DNA of 64,000 nt. Source: Sedimentibacter sp. GTDB lineage: Bacteria; Bacillota; Clostridia; Tissierellales; Sedimentibacteraceae. The position numbers and the translations under genes were made by a program. The stretch lies in contig JAHDLA010000020.1 of NCBI GenBank assembly GCA_018436705.1, positions 98,013 through 162,012 of the forward strand, given 5' to 3'. Position 1 is the stretch's first letter; the number at the start of each line of letters is the position of its first letter. The notes under the pieces are model-generated. The model did not search any database, had not been told where the DNA came from, and was given only the letters and a program-made list of their open reading frames with translations. Shown here one piece after another: positions 8,925 through 17,431 of the stretch.

Positions 8925-10028
8925 TTATTTTAACATTGCGCTGTTATTTAAAATTTGTGTGTTGTATAAAAACAGTACATCCTGATCTTGTGAGAAGTCT
9001 ATATAGCTTTCTAATAAATCAGTTGATATATACCGCAAATCAATTAAGGTGACTTTGGAGTACCCTTCAAGCATCAGCGGTGCTATGCTGCTTCCGAAGG
9101 AATCACGAAATAACAGCAATTCCTTATAATTATTGCAGTTTTCATTATAAACAGTAATCAAGGGCTTAGCCCCGGATAGAAATACGTCATAGGAATCCAT
9201 TCCGTCAAACAGCTCTGCGGCATACACCTTACCGGAGGTATTCAGCTGATAATCATACACAACAGCATTTTCAATTATTTTATCGGTTAAATAAACCATA
9301 GTATCCGGCTCTGATTTAAGAGCTGCCTGACCATAGTAGGAACCGTAAAACGGATACAGCTTATGCTCAATATATTCGGCGTCGGAAGCTTTTGTGCTGT
9401 TTCCTAATTCTTTCAGCAGCAAATCTGCAATTTTAATAATTTTTTCTTGTCTCCAATGAATATCCGTTTTGTAATAATCTTCTACAGTCAATGCTTCAAA
9501 CAAATTGATATATTCCATATTTCGGGTGGTTTGTTCCATAATTTCTGTCATTCTGTCGTAATCTATTGTCAGATAACCATTTTGAGCAGCAATAAAATAA
9601 CTCTTATCCGGTATTATTGCATACTTTACATTTTTGCCTCCAAGATATTTTTCATATATTTCATTAAGTTTTTCAGCTGCATTGAATATAGATTTTTCAT
9701 CCGTATTATATTGCATTTTCTCAATTATTCCATTTATTATATAAATATTGTTGTTGTCTTTTTGATTAAACATATTATATTTACCTAGTGCTTTTAACCA
9801 TCTGAAATCATCCCGAAATACAAACTGGTCTAAATAGTACTTTTCAAATTCATCAGCTAATTCACCCCTGAAAAGCTTATCTGCGGAAAAATCAGGAACC
9901 GCAATAAGCCTGCGCCTTTCACTATATGAAAATTCATTATCCGGTGTTAAAGCATTGGCTAACATCAGGCCCCAGATTATCATAGCAAAGCCGACAGACA
10001 CCACTATATTTTTTATATTATTTTTCAT
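8925..10028 (-). CDS. DHHW-family protein (AlgX/AlgJ-like)
   Basis: 367 residues: one N-terminal membrane anchor (about 8-27) and an extracellular SGNH-hydrolase-like domain of the DHHW/AlgX group. Visible marks are the D-x-HW motif YYKTDIHW at 185-192 (Asp189, His191), PDKSYF at 140-145 and the C-terminal LLLFRDSFGSSIAP block. In alginate and other exopolysaccharide systems such proteins work with an MBOAT acyltransferase to O-acetylate a polymer outside the cell. Here the gene follows an MBOAT gene by 12 bases in the same operon, which supports that role. The polymer is unknown. Confidence 0.85.
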   Translation of the reverse strand: MKNNIKNIVVSVGFAMIIWGLMLANALTPDNEFSYSERRRLIAVPDFSADKLFRGELADEFEKYYLDQFVFRDDFRWLKALGKYNMFNQKDNNNIYIINGIIEKMQYNTDEKSIFNAAEKLNEIYEKYLGGKNVKYAIIPDKSYFIAAQNGYLTIDYDRMTEIMEQTTRNMEYINLFEALTVEDYYKTDIHWRQEKIIKIADLLLKELGNSTKASDAEYIEHKLYPFYGSYYGQAALKSEPDTMVYLTDKIIENAVVYDYQLNTSGKVYAAELFDGMDSYDVFLSGAKPLITVYNENCNNYKELLLFRDSFGSSIAPLMLEGYSKVTLIDLRYISTDLLESYIDFSQDQDVLFLYNTQILNNSAMLK

Positions 10029-10040
10029 ACTGCACCTCGA

Positions 10041-11444
10041 TTAGAACCTGAAATACAAAAATGGATTAAACGAGCCGTCGACCAAGTAACCTGTTATTAA
10101 TAACATCAACGATAAAAGGACAATTGGTTCTAATAAATTTAAAATATGTTCACCTTTTTTACTGCTTTTTATCTTATTTATTGCTTTAACAGTTAATGGA
10201 GTTGCTCCAAAAGCAGCAATAATCATCGTAAATCCATAGCTGCTTAAATAATAATCTGTCTTTGCATCTGAGAAGGGTATGTTCAAAATTCCAAACATTC
10301 CTTTAATATATTCGATACATTCTGCCATATTATTTGTATTGAATATCACAAAACTGATTCCCACAAAAAATAAGGTATATATATATCCCGCAATATCGGG
10401 CAATTTATTCAGAATCGAATTAAGAAATAATTTTTCCAAGCTTAAGAGAATTCCAAAATATAATCCCCAGATAATAAAATTCCAACTGGCACCGTGCCAG
10501 AGGCCCGTCAAAAACCATACAACAAAAATATTTCTAAGCCATCTGGCAGTACCTGCACGTCTTCCCCTCATAGGTATATACAAATAATCCCTGAACCATG
10601 TTCCCAGAGATATGTGCCACCTTCTCCAAAATTCAGAAATACTTTTAGAAATGTAAGGATAATTAAAGTTCTCAAGAAAGTGGAAACCAAAAATACGTCC
10701 TAATCCTATGGCCATATCACTGTAACCTGAAAAATCATAATAAATTTGAAGCATAAAGGATACGGCAGCAATCCAATAAAATAAAATCGTGCCCTCATCT
10801 GAATTCAGAAAAACCTGCCCCAGTTCTCCCAATGTGTTAGCAATCAGTACCTTTTTAGACAGCCCTACAATAAACCGGTTAACACCATAGGCAAAGTCTG
10901 CGACTGTATGTTTTCGTTGTGATAATTCCTGTTCAACCGTTGTATATCTTACTATGGGTCCTGCTATAAGCTGCGGAAACAGCGATACATATGCGGCAAA
11001 GCTGAAGAAATTTTTATTTGCCCTGGCATTGCCATTGTAAACATCTATAGTATAGGATAAAATCTGAAATGTATAAAAGCTTATCCCAATCGGAAGCACT
11101 ACCTTTAAAGAACTTATTTTTATATTAAATAACCCATTTATATTTTCGATTAAAAAATCTGCATATTTGAAATATAGTAAAATGCCCAGACTAAAAATAA
11201 TTGAGCAGATAAGCGGTAATTTCGCATATCTGCTCTTTCTTGATTTATCAATCCACAATCCATGAAGAAAACCCGATAAAGATGAGATTATCATCAAAAT
11301 TGAATATACCGGCTCACCATAAAAGTAGAACAGTAAACTAGAAACAAAAAGAATAAAATTCTTGAATTTAAATGGCACTATAAAGTATAGCATTAATACT
11401 ATCGGCAAAAAGCAGTAAATAAAGCTGATACTTGAGAATAACAT
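10041..11444 (-). CDS. MBOAT-family O-acyltransferase (AlgI/DltB-like)
   Basis: 467 residues with about ten membrane segments. It carries the MBOAT family core: SEFWRRWHISLGTWFRDYLYIPMRG, and FLTGLWHGASWNFIIWG with the catalytic-type His. It moves acyl groups across the membrane onto a secreted polymer. It starts one base after the upstream lipoprotein gene stops, so translation is probably coupled, and it is followed by the DHHW gene. Related three-gene units are common in Clostridia. The acceptor polymer cannot be told from the sequence. Confidence 0.93.
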   Translation of the reverse strand: MLFSSISFIYCFLPIVLMLYFIVPFKFKNFILFVSSLLFYFYGEPVYSILMIISSLSGFLHGLWIDKSRKSRYAKLPLICSIIFSLGILLYFKYADFLIENINGLFNIKISSLKVVLPIGISFYTFQILSYTIDVYNGNARANKNFFSFAAYVSLFPQLIAGPIVRYTTVEQELSQRKHTVADFAYGVNRFIVGLSKKVLIANTLGELGQVFLNSDEGTILFYWIAAVSFMLQIYYDFSGYSDMAIGLGRIFGFHFLENFNYPYISKSISEFWRRWHISLGTWFRDYLYIPMRGRRAGTARWLRNIFVVWFLTGLWHGASWNFIIWGLYFGILLSLEKLFLNSILNKLPDIAGYIYTLFFVGISFVIFNTNNMAECIEYIKGMFGILNIPFSDAKTDYYLSSYGFTMIIAAFGATPLTVKAINKIKSSKKGEHILNLLEPIVLLSLMLLITGYLVDGSFNPFLYFRF

Positions 11445-11445
11445 T

Positions 11446-11958
11446 TTATTTTTCCTTTAATTGAAGAAATGCATCATGCAGAGCATTTCCGCCGTCGTTA
11501 CTCATTATCAAAATTACCACATCACCGATATTGTCAACAATAACATTGTCAGGGTCTACCCCTACACATATCCACTTCCTGGGATCTGCATTTTCTTTAA
11601 TGTCTGTTTTTATTTTTTCAATATCTGCATCTTCTTTTACTCTCACCAGACATAAAGAGTACGCAGAAGCAGACATCACAGGTTCTGAAGCAATTGCTTC
11701 TTCAAATTCAATATCTTCCTTGCCGAGAAAATAATCGGCATTTTCTGCTGTGATTTCTGTAGTTTGTAATCCATTTTCAATGTAATCCTTAAACGAGTCA
11801 CTAACATCAGCTGTTTCATATATCTTATCCAGAATACTCTCAAGATTTCCATCAAGGTTGTTATTTTCAATCGGATTTGTATCCGCATCCTTTGATTGAC
11901 ATGCAGTAAAACTAATTACCAGGATTAATGTCAATACTATTAAATGTAATTTTTTCAT
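11446..11958 (-). CDS. DUF4358-type lipoprotein
   Basis: 170 residues. The signal peptide ends in a lipobox (VISFTAC), so it is predicted to be lipid-anchored on the outside of the membrane. The rest resembles DUF4358 proteins (ESILDKIYETADVSDSFKDY, then repeated ASAYSLCLVRV and IKENADPRKWICVG), which regularly accompany MBOAT/DHHW operons in Firmicutes. Function unknown; an accessory role in extracellular acylation is inferred from context only. First gene of the operon, preceded by a 14-bp inverted-repeat structure. The ribosome site is AAAGGAG. Confidence 0.8.
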   Translation of the reverse strand: MKKLHLIVLTLILVISFTACQSKDADTNPIENNNLDGNLESILDKIYETADVSDSFKDYIENGLQTTEITAENADYFLGKEDIEFEEAIASEPVMSASAYSLCLVRVKEDADIEKIKTDIKENADPRKWICVGVDPDNVIVDNIGDVVILIMSNDGGNALHDAFLQLKEK

Positions 11959-11974
11959 AAAATTCTCCTTTTTA

Positions 11975-12065
11975 GTTACTATTCACAGTATCCATAACTC
12001 GTGTCCGAAACCGTGAGTGGATATTTTTCTTATTTTTCACCTTGACTTTGACTGTGAATAGTAAC
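11975..12065. repeat. 91-bp element bounded by perfect 14-bp inverted repeats
   Basis: GTTACTATTCACAG at 11975-11988 is repeated inverted at 12052-12065. Inside is a second nested dyad (TATCCA/TGGATA plus CTC/GAG). The element lies 17 bases upstream of the DUF4358 start, so it would fold in that gene's 5' leader. It could be a regulatory leader or a small inverted-repeat (REP/MITE-like) insertion. No clear target duplication is visible. The remaining stretch to about 12360 is AT-rich with no gene I can support. Confidence 0.6.
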
Positions 12066-12363
12066 CCTTTTTAATAATAATGCATGCATTTCATAATATA
12101 TTAGACGGTAAAATACTGATAATGTTCCGTAATATTTATTACAGAAATATTACATGTGCAATTTAATCTTTTTTTATCTGTCATGCACACTTTAAATATC
12201 CGTACAACTCTGCCGTTATTATTTAATGCAGTAATCAGATATTAATAAATATACTAACAACCTCTTATTGGAGATAGTTTCCAATAAAGTTTTTTTATTT
12301 TGTGTAACATTATAGTATAGCTATTCGTTATTATTAGTGAAGGAGCTCCGAGAGAGAAGGTGA

Positions 12364-12774
12364 AATAGTACTTGTATACTTCTTTTGCTTCCATTTGTTT
12401 ATTCGACTTGGTCTTATAGTATATATTAACTCAAGGGGTGGAGTGATTACATTGCCAAGACTATTTTTATCTTATTATTCACTCATTGCCATGATATTGG
12501 CTTTAATCTTTGGATTTATCATTCTTTTATTCCGTCGTAATAGAAAAGAAAATAGTTTTATGAAGAGGTTTTTCTTATTACCAGTATCTTATTTATTGGG
12601 TCAGCTGATTATTAAAGGATTTACTACTTCATCATATACTGCTACACGAGATTTTTATGCAATGTTATTAATTATGATAGCAATATATATTGCTTCTCTC
12701 ATGGCTTTAAACATAATTAGTGCGTATAAAATGGGAAAAAAATAAAAGGCATTTATTTGAAGTTTACTCTACGG
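12364..12774 (+). repeat. Duplicated segment, copy 1 (of two)
   Basis: About 410 bp nearly identical to 17973-18383 (constant offset 5,609 bp). The shared part starts inside a short piece of IS1182-type transposase (antisense codons reading EAKEVYKYY) and covers the whole small membrane-protein gene. It ends shortly after that gene, where the two copies diverge (CGGAGATAATG versus CGGCGACTTTG). Only a handful of base differences are visible. Confidence 0.85.
12452..12745 (+). CDS. Small hydrophobic membrane protein, copy 1
   Basis: I do not recognise the family. The frame is open from 12395 (TTG). The best ribosome site (GGTGGAG at 12437-12443) points to TTG 12452, giving 97 residues; GTG 12443 is an alternative. 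The protein has three hydrophobic segments with a basic RRNRKE loop after the first, then SYLLGQLIIKGFTTSSYTATRDFYAM and a C-terminal helix. It differs from copy 2 (18061-18351) at about five residues. The strong terminator at 12846-12872 lies 100 bases later. It is antisense to, and adjoins, the transposase scrap at the left end of the duplicated segment. Confidence 0.5.
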   Translation: MPRLFLSYYSLIAMILALIFGFIILLFRRNRKENSFMKRFFLLPVSYLLGQLIIKGFTTSSYTATRDFYAMLLIMIAIYIASLMALNIISAYKMGKK

Positions 12775-12845
12775 AGATAATGTTTGTGGTTCTTTGATGG
12801 TTTATTTGTGATACGTTGTTTTAACTATTCTGAGTAATTATTTAG

Positions 12846-12872
12846 CGCCTCAGAATTTCTGAGGCGTTTTTT
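12846..12872 (+). terminator. Rho-independent terminator
   Basis: CGCCTCAGAA (12846-12855) and TTCTGAGGCG (12857-12866) form a perfect stem followed by six T. Confidence 0.85.
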
Positions 12873-12922
12873 GTTGTATAAACAATAAAGACACTATAAT
12901 TAAATGGAACTCTTATAAATGC

Positions 12923-13693
12923 TCATATACTACTATTATCTTTAACTTTTAGTCTTTTTTTCTCCATTTTTTTTGACAAAAGCATATCTGTATTATATGA
13001 TTCATTAATAATACTAATTCTTGAAAAAATATGATTGTACATAATTTCCTTAGCTAAAAGAGGATCTCTTTTTTTCATTGCACTGATTAGATAGGTATGA
13101 TTATTAAGACTCTCGTTTATAATATTTTTATCTACATATTTATTAAACTTAGAATAATCGTTCAATTTAAGCTCGTCTAAAATAGAATGAATAAAATTTG
13201 CACATAATATGTTACGGCTTAATTGAGCGATTTTATAATGAAAGTCAAAATCATTAGTATAAAAAAAATTAGCTATTTCATGTTTTTTTATATTATTATT
13301 AAGCATTTCTAATTCCAACTCATTTATTTCATCATCAGTAGATCTTATTGTTGCATAGTAAGCCATTTCTGGCTCAATAATTAATCTAGTTTCTAAAAGA
13401 TTTTCTATTGTTGAATTGTTTTTTAGATTTTCAAAAAAATGCATATTGTGAATATTAGCTATTGCATTTTCAGATACAAATGTACCGATTCCAGCTTTGG
13501 AAGTTAGAATTTCAAAATTCACCAATATTTTCATGGATTCTCTCAAAATATTTCTGCTTACATTAAATGAAGATGATAATTCAATTTCACTAGGCAATTT
13601 TGTACCAGGTTGCCACTTTCCACTTTCTATTTGATCAACCATAATTTTAATAAGTTGATTACTTAAACTTGATTTATTTAATTTAGGTATCAC
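12923..13693 (-). CDS. GntR-family (FadR/FCD) transcriptional regulator
   Basis: 256 residues. The winged helix of GntR type is at about 5-70 (SNQLIKIMVDQIESGKWQPG, then LPSEIELSSSFNVSRNILRESMKIL). An all-helical FCD ligand-binding domain follows at about 95-235. FCD regulators usually bind small carboxylic or amino acids. The gene is divergent from the sodium:solute symporter, and two palindromes lie between them, one over the symporter transcript start. I infer that it represses the symporter and possibly the opine-dehydrogenase-like genes until the substrate is present. The reading frame is complete. Confidence 0.9.
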   Translation of the reverse strand: MIPKLNKSSLSNQLIKIMVDQIESGKWQPGTKLPSEIELSSSFNVSRNILRESMKILVNFEILTSKAGIGTFVSENAIANIHNMHFFENLKNNSTIENLLETRLIIEPEMAYYATIRSTDDEINELELEMLNNNIKKHEIANFFYTNDFDFHYKIAQLSRNILCANFIHSILDELKLNDYSKFNKYVDKNIINESLNNHTYLISAMKKRDPLLAKEIMYNHIFSRISIINESYNTDMLLSKKMEKKRLKVKDNSSI

Positions 13694-13723
13694 AATTTCA
13701 CCTCAATTTTGATATAATTACAT

Positions 13724-13746
13724 TTTATATAATTAAATTATATAAA
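13724..13746. promoter_or_regulatory. 23-bp perfect AT palindrome upstream of the GntR gene
   Basis: TTTATATAATT, central A, AATTATATAAA. It lies about 30 bases upstream of the GntR start, over its probable promoter (TATAAT-like sequence on both strands). It could be an autoregulatory operator, although pure AT palindromes also arise by chance in such DNA. Confidence 0.4.
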
Positions 13747-13770
13747 TCAAGTAAAAAGTAAAAAAAAGTA

Positions 13771-13799
13771 TTGCAAAACGTTTTCTATTGTAATATAAT
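13771..13799 (+). promoter_or_regulatory. Sigma-A promoter of the symporter gene
   Basis: TTGCAA (13771-13776), exactly 17 bases, TATAAT (13794-13799). The transcript start would fall inside the palindrome that follows. Confidence 0.82.
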
Positions 13800-13802
13800 A
13801 CA

Positions 13803-13835
13803 AACAAGTTCAATTGTACTACAACTGAACTTGTT
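13803..13835. promoter_or_regulatory. 33-bp composite palindrome, likely GntR operator
   Basis: Outer arms AACAAGTTCA (13803-13812) and TGAACTTGTT (13826-13835) enclose an inner perfect dyad TTGTA-C-TACAA (13814-13824). The inner part fits the GntR-family operator pattern (GT...AC half-sites). It starts four bases after the -10 box, where a bound repressor would block initiation. The binder is inferred to be the adjacent FCD regulator. Confidence 0.75.
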
Positions 13836-13861
13836 GAAAAATAAAATAGAGGAGTGATAAT

Positions 13862-15274
13862 ATGACTACAACAATTATAATCATTATTACTACAGTTGCT
13901 GTAATCCTGCTGACTCTGGTTCCGACTTATGTCATTACCAACAAAAGCAAGACTACTGAAGAGGACTGGGCAATTGCAAATCGAAGCCTTCCTTTATATG
14001 TTGTGGTAGGAACGCAGTTTGCAAGCGCAATGGGCGGGGGCGTATTGGTAGCACATTTGGGAAATGCATATGCTAGAGGCATAGGTGTATTACTATATGG
14101 TGTCCTGGCCACTGTACCTTTTATTTTTATTATGTACATAGCTAAATGGCTGCGTTCTAAAAACTACACTACGATTCCAGAAATCCTGCGCACATTTACG
14201 AACAACAACAAAGGTGTAACCATTTTTGCTGCTTTGATGACGCTGATTGTACCGTTTGGATGGGTAACTTCTCAGATAACGGCATTTGGAAACATTTATT
14301 CAGGTTTGACTGGTCTAGATTATAATCTTATATGTATTGTATTTGCTATTGTAAGCTTATTTTTTATTATGCCTTCAGGTTTGAAAACAGTAGCATGGAC
14401 AGACTTTATATTCTCCTGCTTTATGATTGTATTATGTACTATTTCATTAATTTATGCTTCTAATATAGGTGGTGGATTGAGTAAAACGTTAACGAATTTA
14501 AAATCAATAGACCCCAATTTGTTGAGTTTCAGAGGCTCTTTGGAAAATAACATAGGAATGACTACTGCGTTTCTATGGATTTTCTCTATATTGCCGGGTG
14601 GTGTTACTAACCAGATATATTTTCAGCGCGTCTGTGCAATTGATAGTGAGAAAAACGTTAACAAAAGTCTAGCCATATCTGCAGGTATATCTTTACTGAG
14701 TTTTTGTTGGGCAGTGTTCATGGGAATGACTATCAGATCAGCGAATCCTTCCATTGAAAACAATGCTGCTACAGCATGGTTTATGAACCAATTGCCAACA
14801 TTTCTACTGGCCATATTTGCTGCGCTTATCTTTGCTACGTTAATGTCTACTGTTAGCTCAGGTATTCAGACGGCGGTTATGAATATCACAAGAGATATTA
14901 TTCCTGTTATATCACCAAGTATGTCTGAAAAGAAACTGCTGAGTATTTCACGCCTTCTTTCTTTAGTTCTTATGGTTATAGCACTTCTGATGTGCTTAGT
15001 ATTTACAGATACATTAGGTTGGTTAGTATCAACATATGCATTTTCTGCTGCAACGTTAGCTTGCCCTATTTTCATAAGCTACACATTCCGTGACAAAAAC
15101 TTTATTACAACTCAAGGTGTTATTGCCGGAATGGTTGGAGGAATTGTAGGATGTACAATTGGAATGATTTTGAAAACTTCCATCAGTTATGCAGCAGTTG
15201 GGATTGGAATATCTTTTGTTTCCATGATGGCTGTATGTGCACTGACTTGCAAAAAGAAAACTTCTGCATTATAG
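13862..15274 (+). CDS. Sodium:solute symporter (SSS) family transporter
   Basis: 470 residues with about thirteen membrane segments. Typical SSS features are the DWAIANRSLPLYVVVGTQFASAMGGGVLVAHLG block after TM1, SGLKTVAWTDFIFSCFMIV, and LMSTVSSGIQTAVMNITRDI. It imports an organic solute with sodium across the cytoplasmic membrane. The ribosome site is GAGGAG, six bases before the ATG. It has a strong promoter with a palindromic operator and is followed by opine-dehydrogenase-like genes. An amino-acid derivative or opine-like compound is a reasonable but unproven substrate. Confidence 0.9.
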   Translation: MTTTIIIIITTVAVILLTLVPTYVITNKSKTTEEDWAIANRSLPLYVVVGTQFASAMGGGVLVAHLGNAYARGIGVLLYGVLATVPFIFIMYIAKWLRSKNYTTIPEILRTFTNNNKGVTIFAALMTLIVPFGWVTSQITAFGNIYSGLTGLDYNLICIVFAIVSLFFIMPSGLKTVAWTDFIFSCFMIVLCTISLIYASNIGGGLSKTLTNLKSIDPNLLSFRGSLENNIGMTTAFLWIFSILPGGVTNQIYFQRVCAIDSEKNVNKSLAISAGISLLSFCWAVFMGMTIRSANPSIENNAATAWFMNQLPTFLLAIFAALIFATLMSTVSSGIQTAVMNITRDIIPVISPSMSEKKLLSISRLLSLVLMVIALLMCLVFTDTLGWLVSTYAFSAATLACPIFISYTFRDKNFITTQGVIAGMVGGIVGCTIGMILKTSISYAAVGIGISFVSMMAVCALTCKKKTSAL

Positions 15275-15348
15275 TAACAAACTAATTGTAAATATAACAG
15301 GATATTGTTAATACTCATGTTTTTAAAACTTATGAAAGGTATGATGTA

Positions 15349-15684
15349 ATGAAAAATAAAAGTATTGCAATAATTGGGGGAGGCAATGGTCGCAGGTATT
15401 TGTAGGATGGCTATCTTTGCGTGGATTTAGAACAAGGTTGTTTGATACCTTTACTGAGACAGTTTATAAATTACAGGCGTATTAATATGGAAGATATCCC
15501 TTATTCTCTAGAATTCATTTGTGCAATGGGTGATGTTGTAGCAGTATCTACACCTTGTTGCAAGGATATAATTATTATTGTATGAGCAATTCTGGTAGAT
15601 GAGTTAGATGAAGGTAAAACTGCAAAGAACCTGGGTATTGATGAAATGAGTAAAGAAGAATTTAAAAAAATATTCCGCTGGTAA
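15349..15684 (+). pseudogene. Broken paralogue of the opine dehydrogenase-like gene
   Basis: The ATG at 15349 opens with KSIAIIGGGNG, matching the N-terminus of the intact gene downstream. A one-base frameshift follows; after it the text continues QVFVGWLSLRGFRTRLFDTF and then TETVYKLQAY. The middle (about 250 codons) is missing. The C-terminal part resumes at about 15487 with MEDIPYSLEFICAMGDVVAV, has an in-frame TGA, and then reads ILVDELDEGKTAKNLGIDEM to the TAA at 15682. This matches EDVPYALRAIQ...LLGDELDEGRTLANLGLSES of the intact gene. It is therefore a tandem duplicate inactivated by deletion, frameshift and stop. Confidence 0.85.
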
Positions 15685-15709
15685 CGGTCAGATGAAAGGA
15701 GAAAATGAA

Positions 15710-16792
15710 ATGAGTGAAAATAAACGTTGGGCAATCGTAGGTGCTGGAAATGGAGGACAAGCATTTGCAGCTTATCTTGCAATGCAGGGAATAGAGATCT
15801 CAATCTATGATATTTTCCAGAACACTGTTGACAAGTTGAATGAACTTGGAGGCGTTTCTATTTCAGGCAATGGAAAATTAACCGGTTTTGGAAAAATTGC
15901 TTTTGCAAGCACTGATATTAGAAAGGTTATAGATGACTCTGATGTAATTTGGGTTATTCAGCCATCTATCTATCATAAGGGAATTGCTGAAAAGATGGCC
16001 CCTTACCTAAAAGATGGCCAGACAATAATAATAAATCCAATTTCACCACTTGGTACAATAGAGTTTCGTAAAGCATTAGATGACAATGGATGTAAAGCTG
16101 ATATCACGCTAGCTGGTACTAGTACACTTCTTTTTGCTTGCCGTTTAATAGAGCAAGGCAAAGTTTATATTAATGGTCAGAAGAAAGAGTTAAGTATTGC
16201 AGCTTATCCAAGTTCCAGAAATAAGCAGGTTGAAAAACTGATAAAATCATATTTTCCAGAGTTCAAATATGTTTCAGATATTTTGGCTGTATCGTTTGAA
16301 AATATGAATTTTGAATTCCATCCAGGCCCTACAATCTTGTATACTGCTATGATTGAGAAAAACATAGATTTTGAGTATTATATTGATTTTGTGCCGAGTC
16401 AAGTCAAACTGATTGAAGCAATTGATAAGGAGCGAATGGAACTTTGCGCAGCATATGGGGTAGAAGCTGTAGATGCTACTGAGACTTTCAAAGAATTGTA
16501 CGGTTATAAAGGGAACCTTTATGAAATGATTAGTAATGCTGGTTGCTATAAAGGAATCAAAGGCCCTAAGAGCCTGAAGGTGAGATACTTGATAGAAGAT
16601 GTTCCATACGCACTTCGTGCTATTCAAACTCTTGCGAAAATTGCTGGAATTCAAACAACTGCTATTGATACAATCATTAACCTAGCTTATATTCTTTTAG
16701 GAGATGAACTCGATGAAGGAAGAACGCTGGCAAATTTAGGGTTAAGTGAGAGTACCACAGTGGATGACATTATCAGTATGTGCAGGAATTAA
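15710..16792 (+). CDS. NAD/NADP octopine/nopaline dehydrogenase family protein
   Basis: 360 residues from ATG 15710, chosen because AAAGGAG (15695-15701) is 8 bases upstream; the ATG at 15692 lies before that site. The N-terminal Rossmann fold begins WAIVGAGNGGQAFAAYLAMQG (GxGxxG at 11-16). The C-terminal helical domain of the opine-dehydrogenase family (PF02317) contains FEFHPGPTILYTAMIE with its conserved His. Family members reductively condense an amino acid with a 2-oxo acid, or run the reverse reaction. Following a symporter and a GntR regulator, this copy may degrade an imported opine-like compound; the direction and substrate are inference. A terminator follows. Confidence 0.87.
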   Translation: MSENKRWAIVGAGNGGQAFAAYLAMQGIEISIYDIFQNTVDKLNELGGVSISGNGKLTGFGKIAFASTDIRKVIDDSDVIWVIQPSIYHKGIAEKMAPYLKDGQTIIINPISPLGTIEFRKALDDNGCKADITLAGTSTLLFACRLIEQGKVYINGQKKELSIAAYPSSRNKQVEKLIKSYFPEFKYVSDILAVSFENMNFEFHPGPTILYTAMIEKNIDFEYYIDFVPSQVKLIEAIDKERMELCAAYGVEAVDATETFKELYGYKGNLYEMISNAGCYKGIKGPKSLKVRYLIEDVPYALRAIQTLAKIAGIQTTAIDTIINLAYILLGDELDEGRTLANLGLSESTTVDDIISMCRN

Positions 16793-16885
16793 ATATTTAG
16801 TAAATTATCAAGGAATTGAGGTTCTAAAACAAATGTTTTAACATTTATATTATTGTTAATTAAGGATCAAATTAAATATCTTTGC

Positions 16886-16932
16886 AAACCTCCAAACTAA
16901 TGTAAAAGAAAATCTTTTAGTTTGGAGGTTTT
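16886..16932 (+). terminator. Rho-independent terminator
   Basis: AAACCTCCAAACTA (16886-16899) pairs with TAGTTTGGAGGTTT (16918-16931), followed by more T. It lies 94 bases after the opine-dehydrogenase-like gene. Confidence 0.8.
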
Positions 16933-16984
16933 AATTTTAGAGTAAAAAGAATGAATCAATAGAAAAGTCTGGGGGCGTGTATGC

Positions 16985-17045
16985 GGACCTTGAAATGACT
17001 TTTAAAAATTTATTTTAGCACATAAAACGGTATAATCAGATAAAA
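16985..17045 (+). repeat. Promoter-like repeat, copy 1 (other copy at 35074)
   Basis: About 60 bp reading GACCTTGAAATGACTTT...TTTATTTTAGCACATA...GGTATAATCAGATAAAA. It recurs at 35074-35136 with roughly 80 percent identity. It includes a TATAAT (17031-17036) about 110 bases before the antitoxin gene, so it may be the promoter of the toxin-antitoxin pair. The rest of the 356-base gap is AT-rich and holds only the terminator. Confidence 0.6.
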
Positions 17046-17148
17046 GTTAATTGGAGTTAAAATGTCCATCTCTGTAATATCCTAAATTATTCTAATCAAA
17101 TTCTTGTAAAATCTACATAATAATGCTATAAAAAGGGAGGCTATAGTT

Positions 17149-17415
17149 ATGCTCCAAATTAGACCGATTACAGATTTAAGAAACACCAATGAAATCTCTG
17201 ATATTGCTCATGCCAAGAAAGAACCTATATTTATAACAAAAAACGGCTATGGAGACTTAGTTGTTATGAGTATTGAAACCTTTGATGCTATGCTTGAAGA
17301 CCGTGAACTTGACGCGACTATCGCGGAGGCCGAAGCCGAGTATACTTCCGATGAACAGCTTATAGATGCGAGAGAGGCTTTATCGAGCCTAAAGAGGAAG
17401 CACTTTGTAAAATAA
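17149..17415 (+). CDS. Type II antitoxin, Phd/YefM family
   Basis: 88 residues. The N-terminus MLQIRPITDLRNTNEISDIA, followed by HAKKEPIFITKNGYGDLVVMSIETFDAML, is the Phd/YefM DNA-binding fold. The acidic C-terminus would wrap the toxin. The ribosome site AGGGAGGC precedes the ATG. The toxin frame begins at or just after its stop codon, the usual operon layout. Confidence 0.9.
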   Translation: MLQIRPITDLRNTNEISDIAHAKKEPIFITKNGYGDLVVMSIETFDAMLEDRELDATIAEAEAEYTSDEQLIDAREALSSLKRKHFVK

Positions 17416-17431
17416 ATATTCAGTAAAATTA

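Noticed and set aside
9447..9788. Rightward ORF of 113 codons inside the DHHW gene
   Set aside because: It is antisense to a well-supported gene; its Ile/Phe-rich composition is an effect of AT-rich reverse reading.
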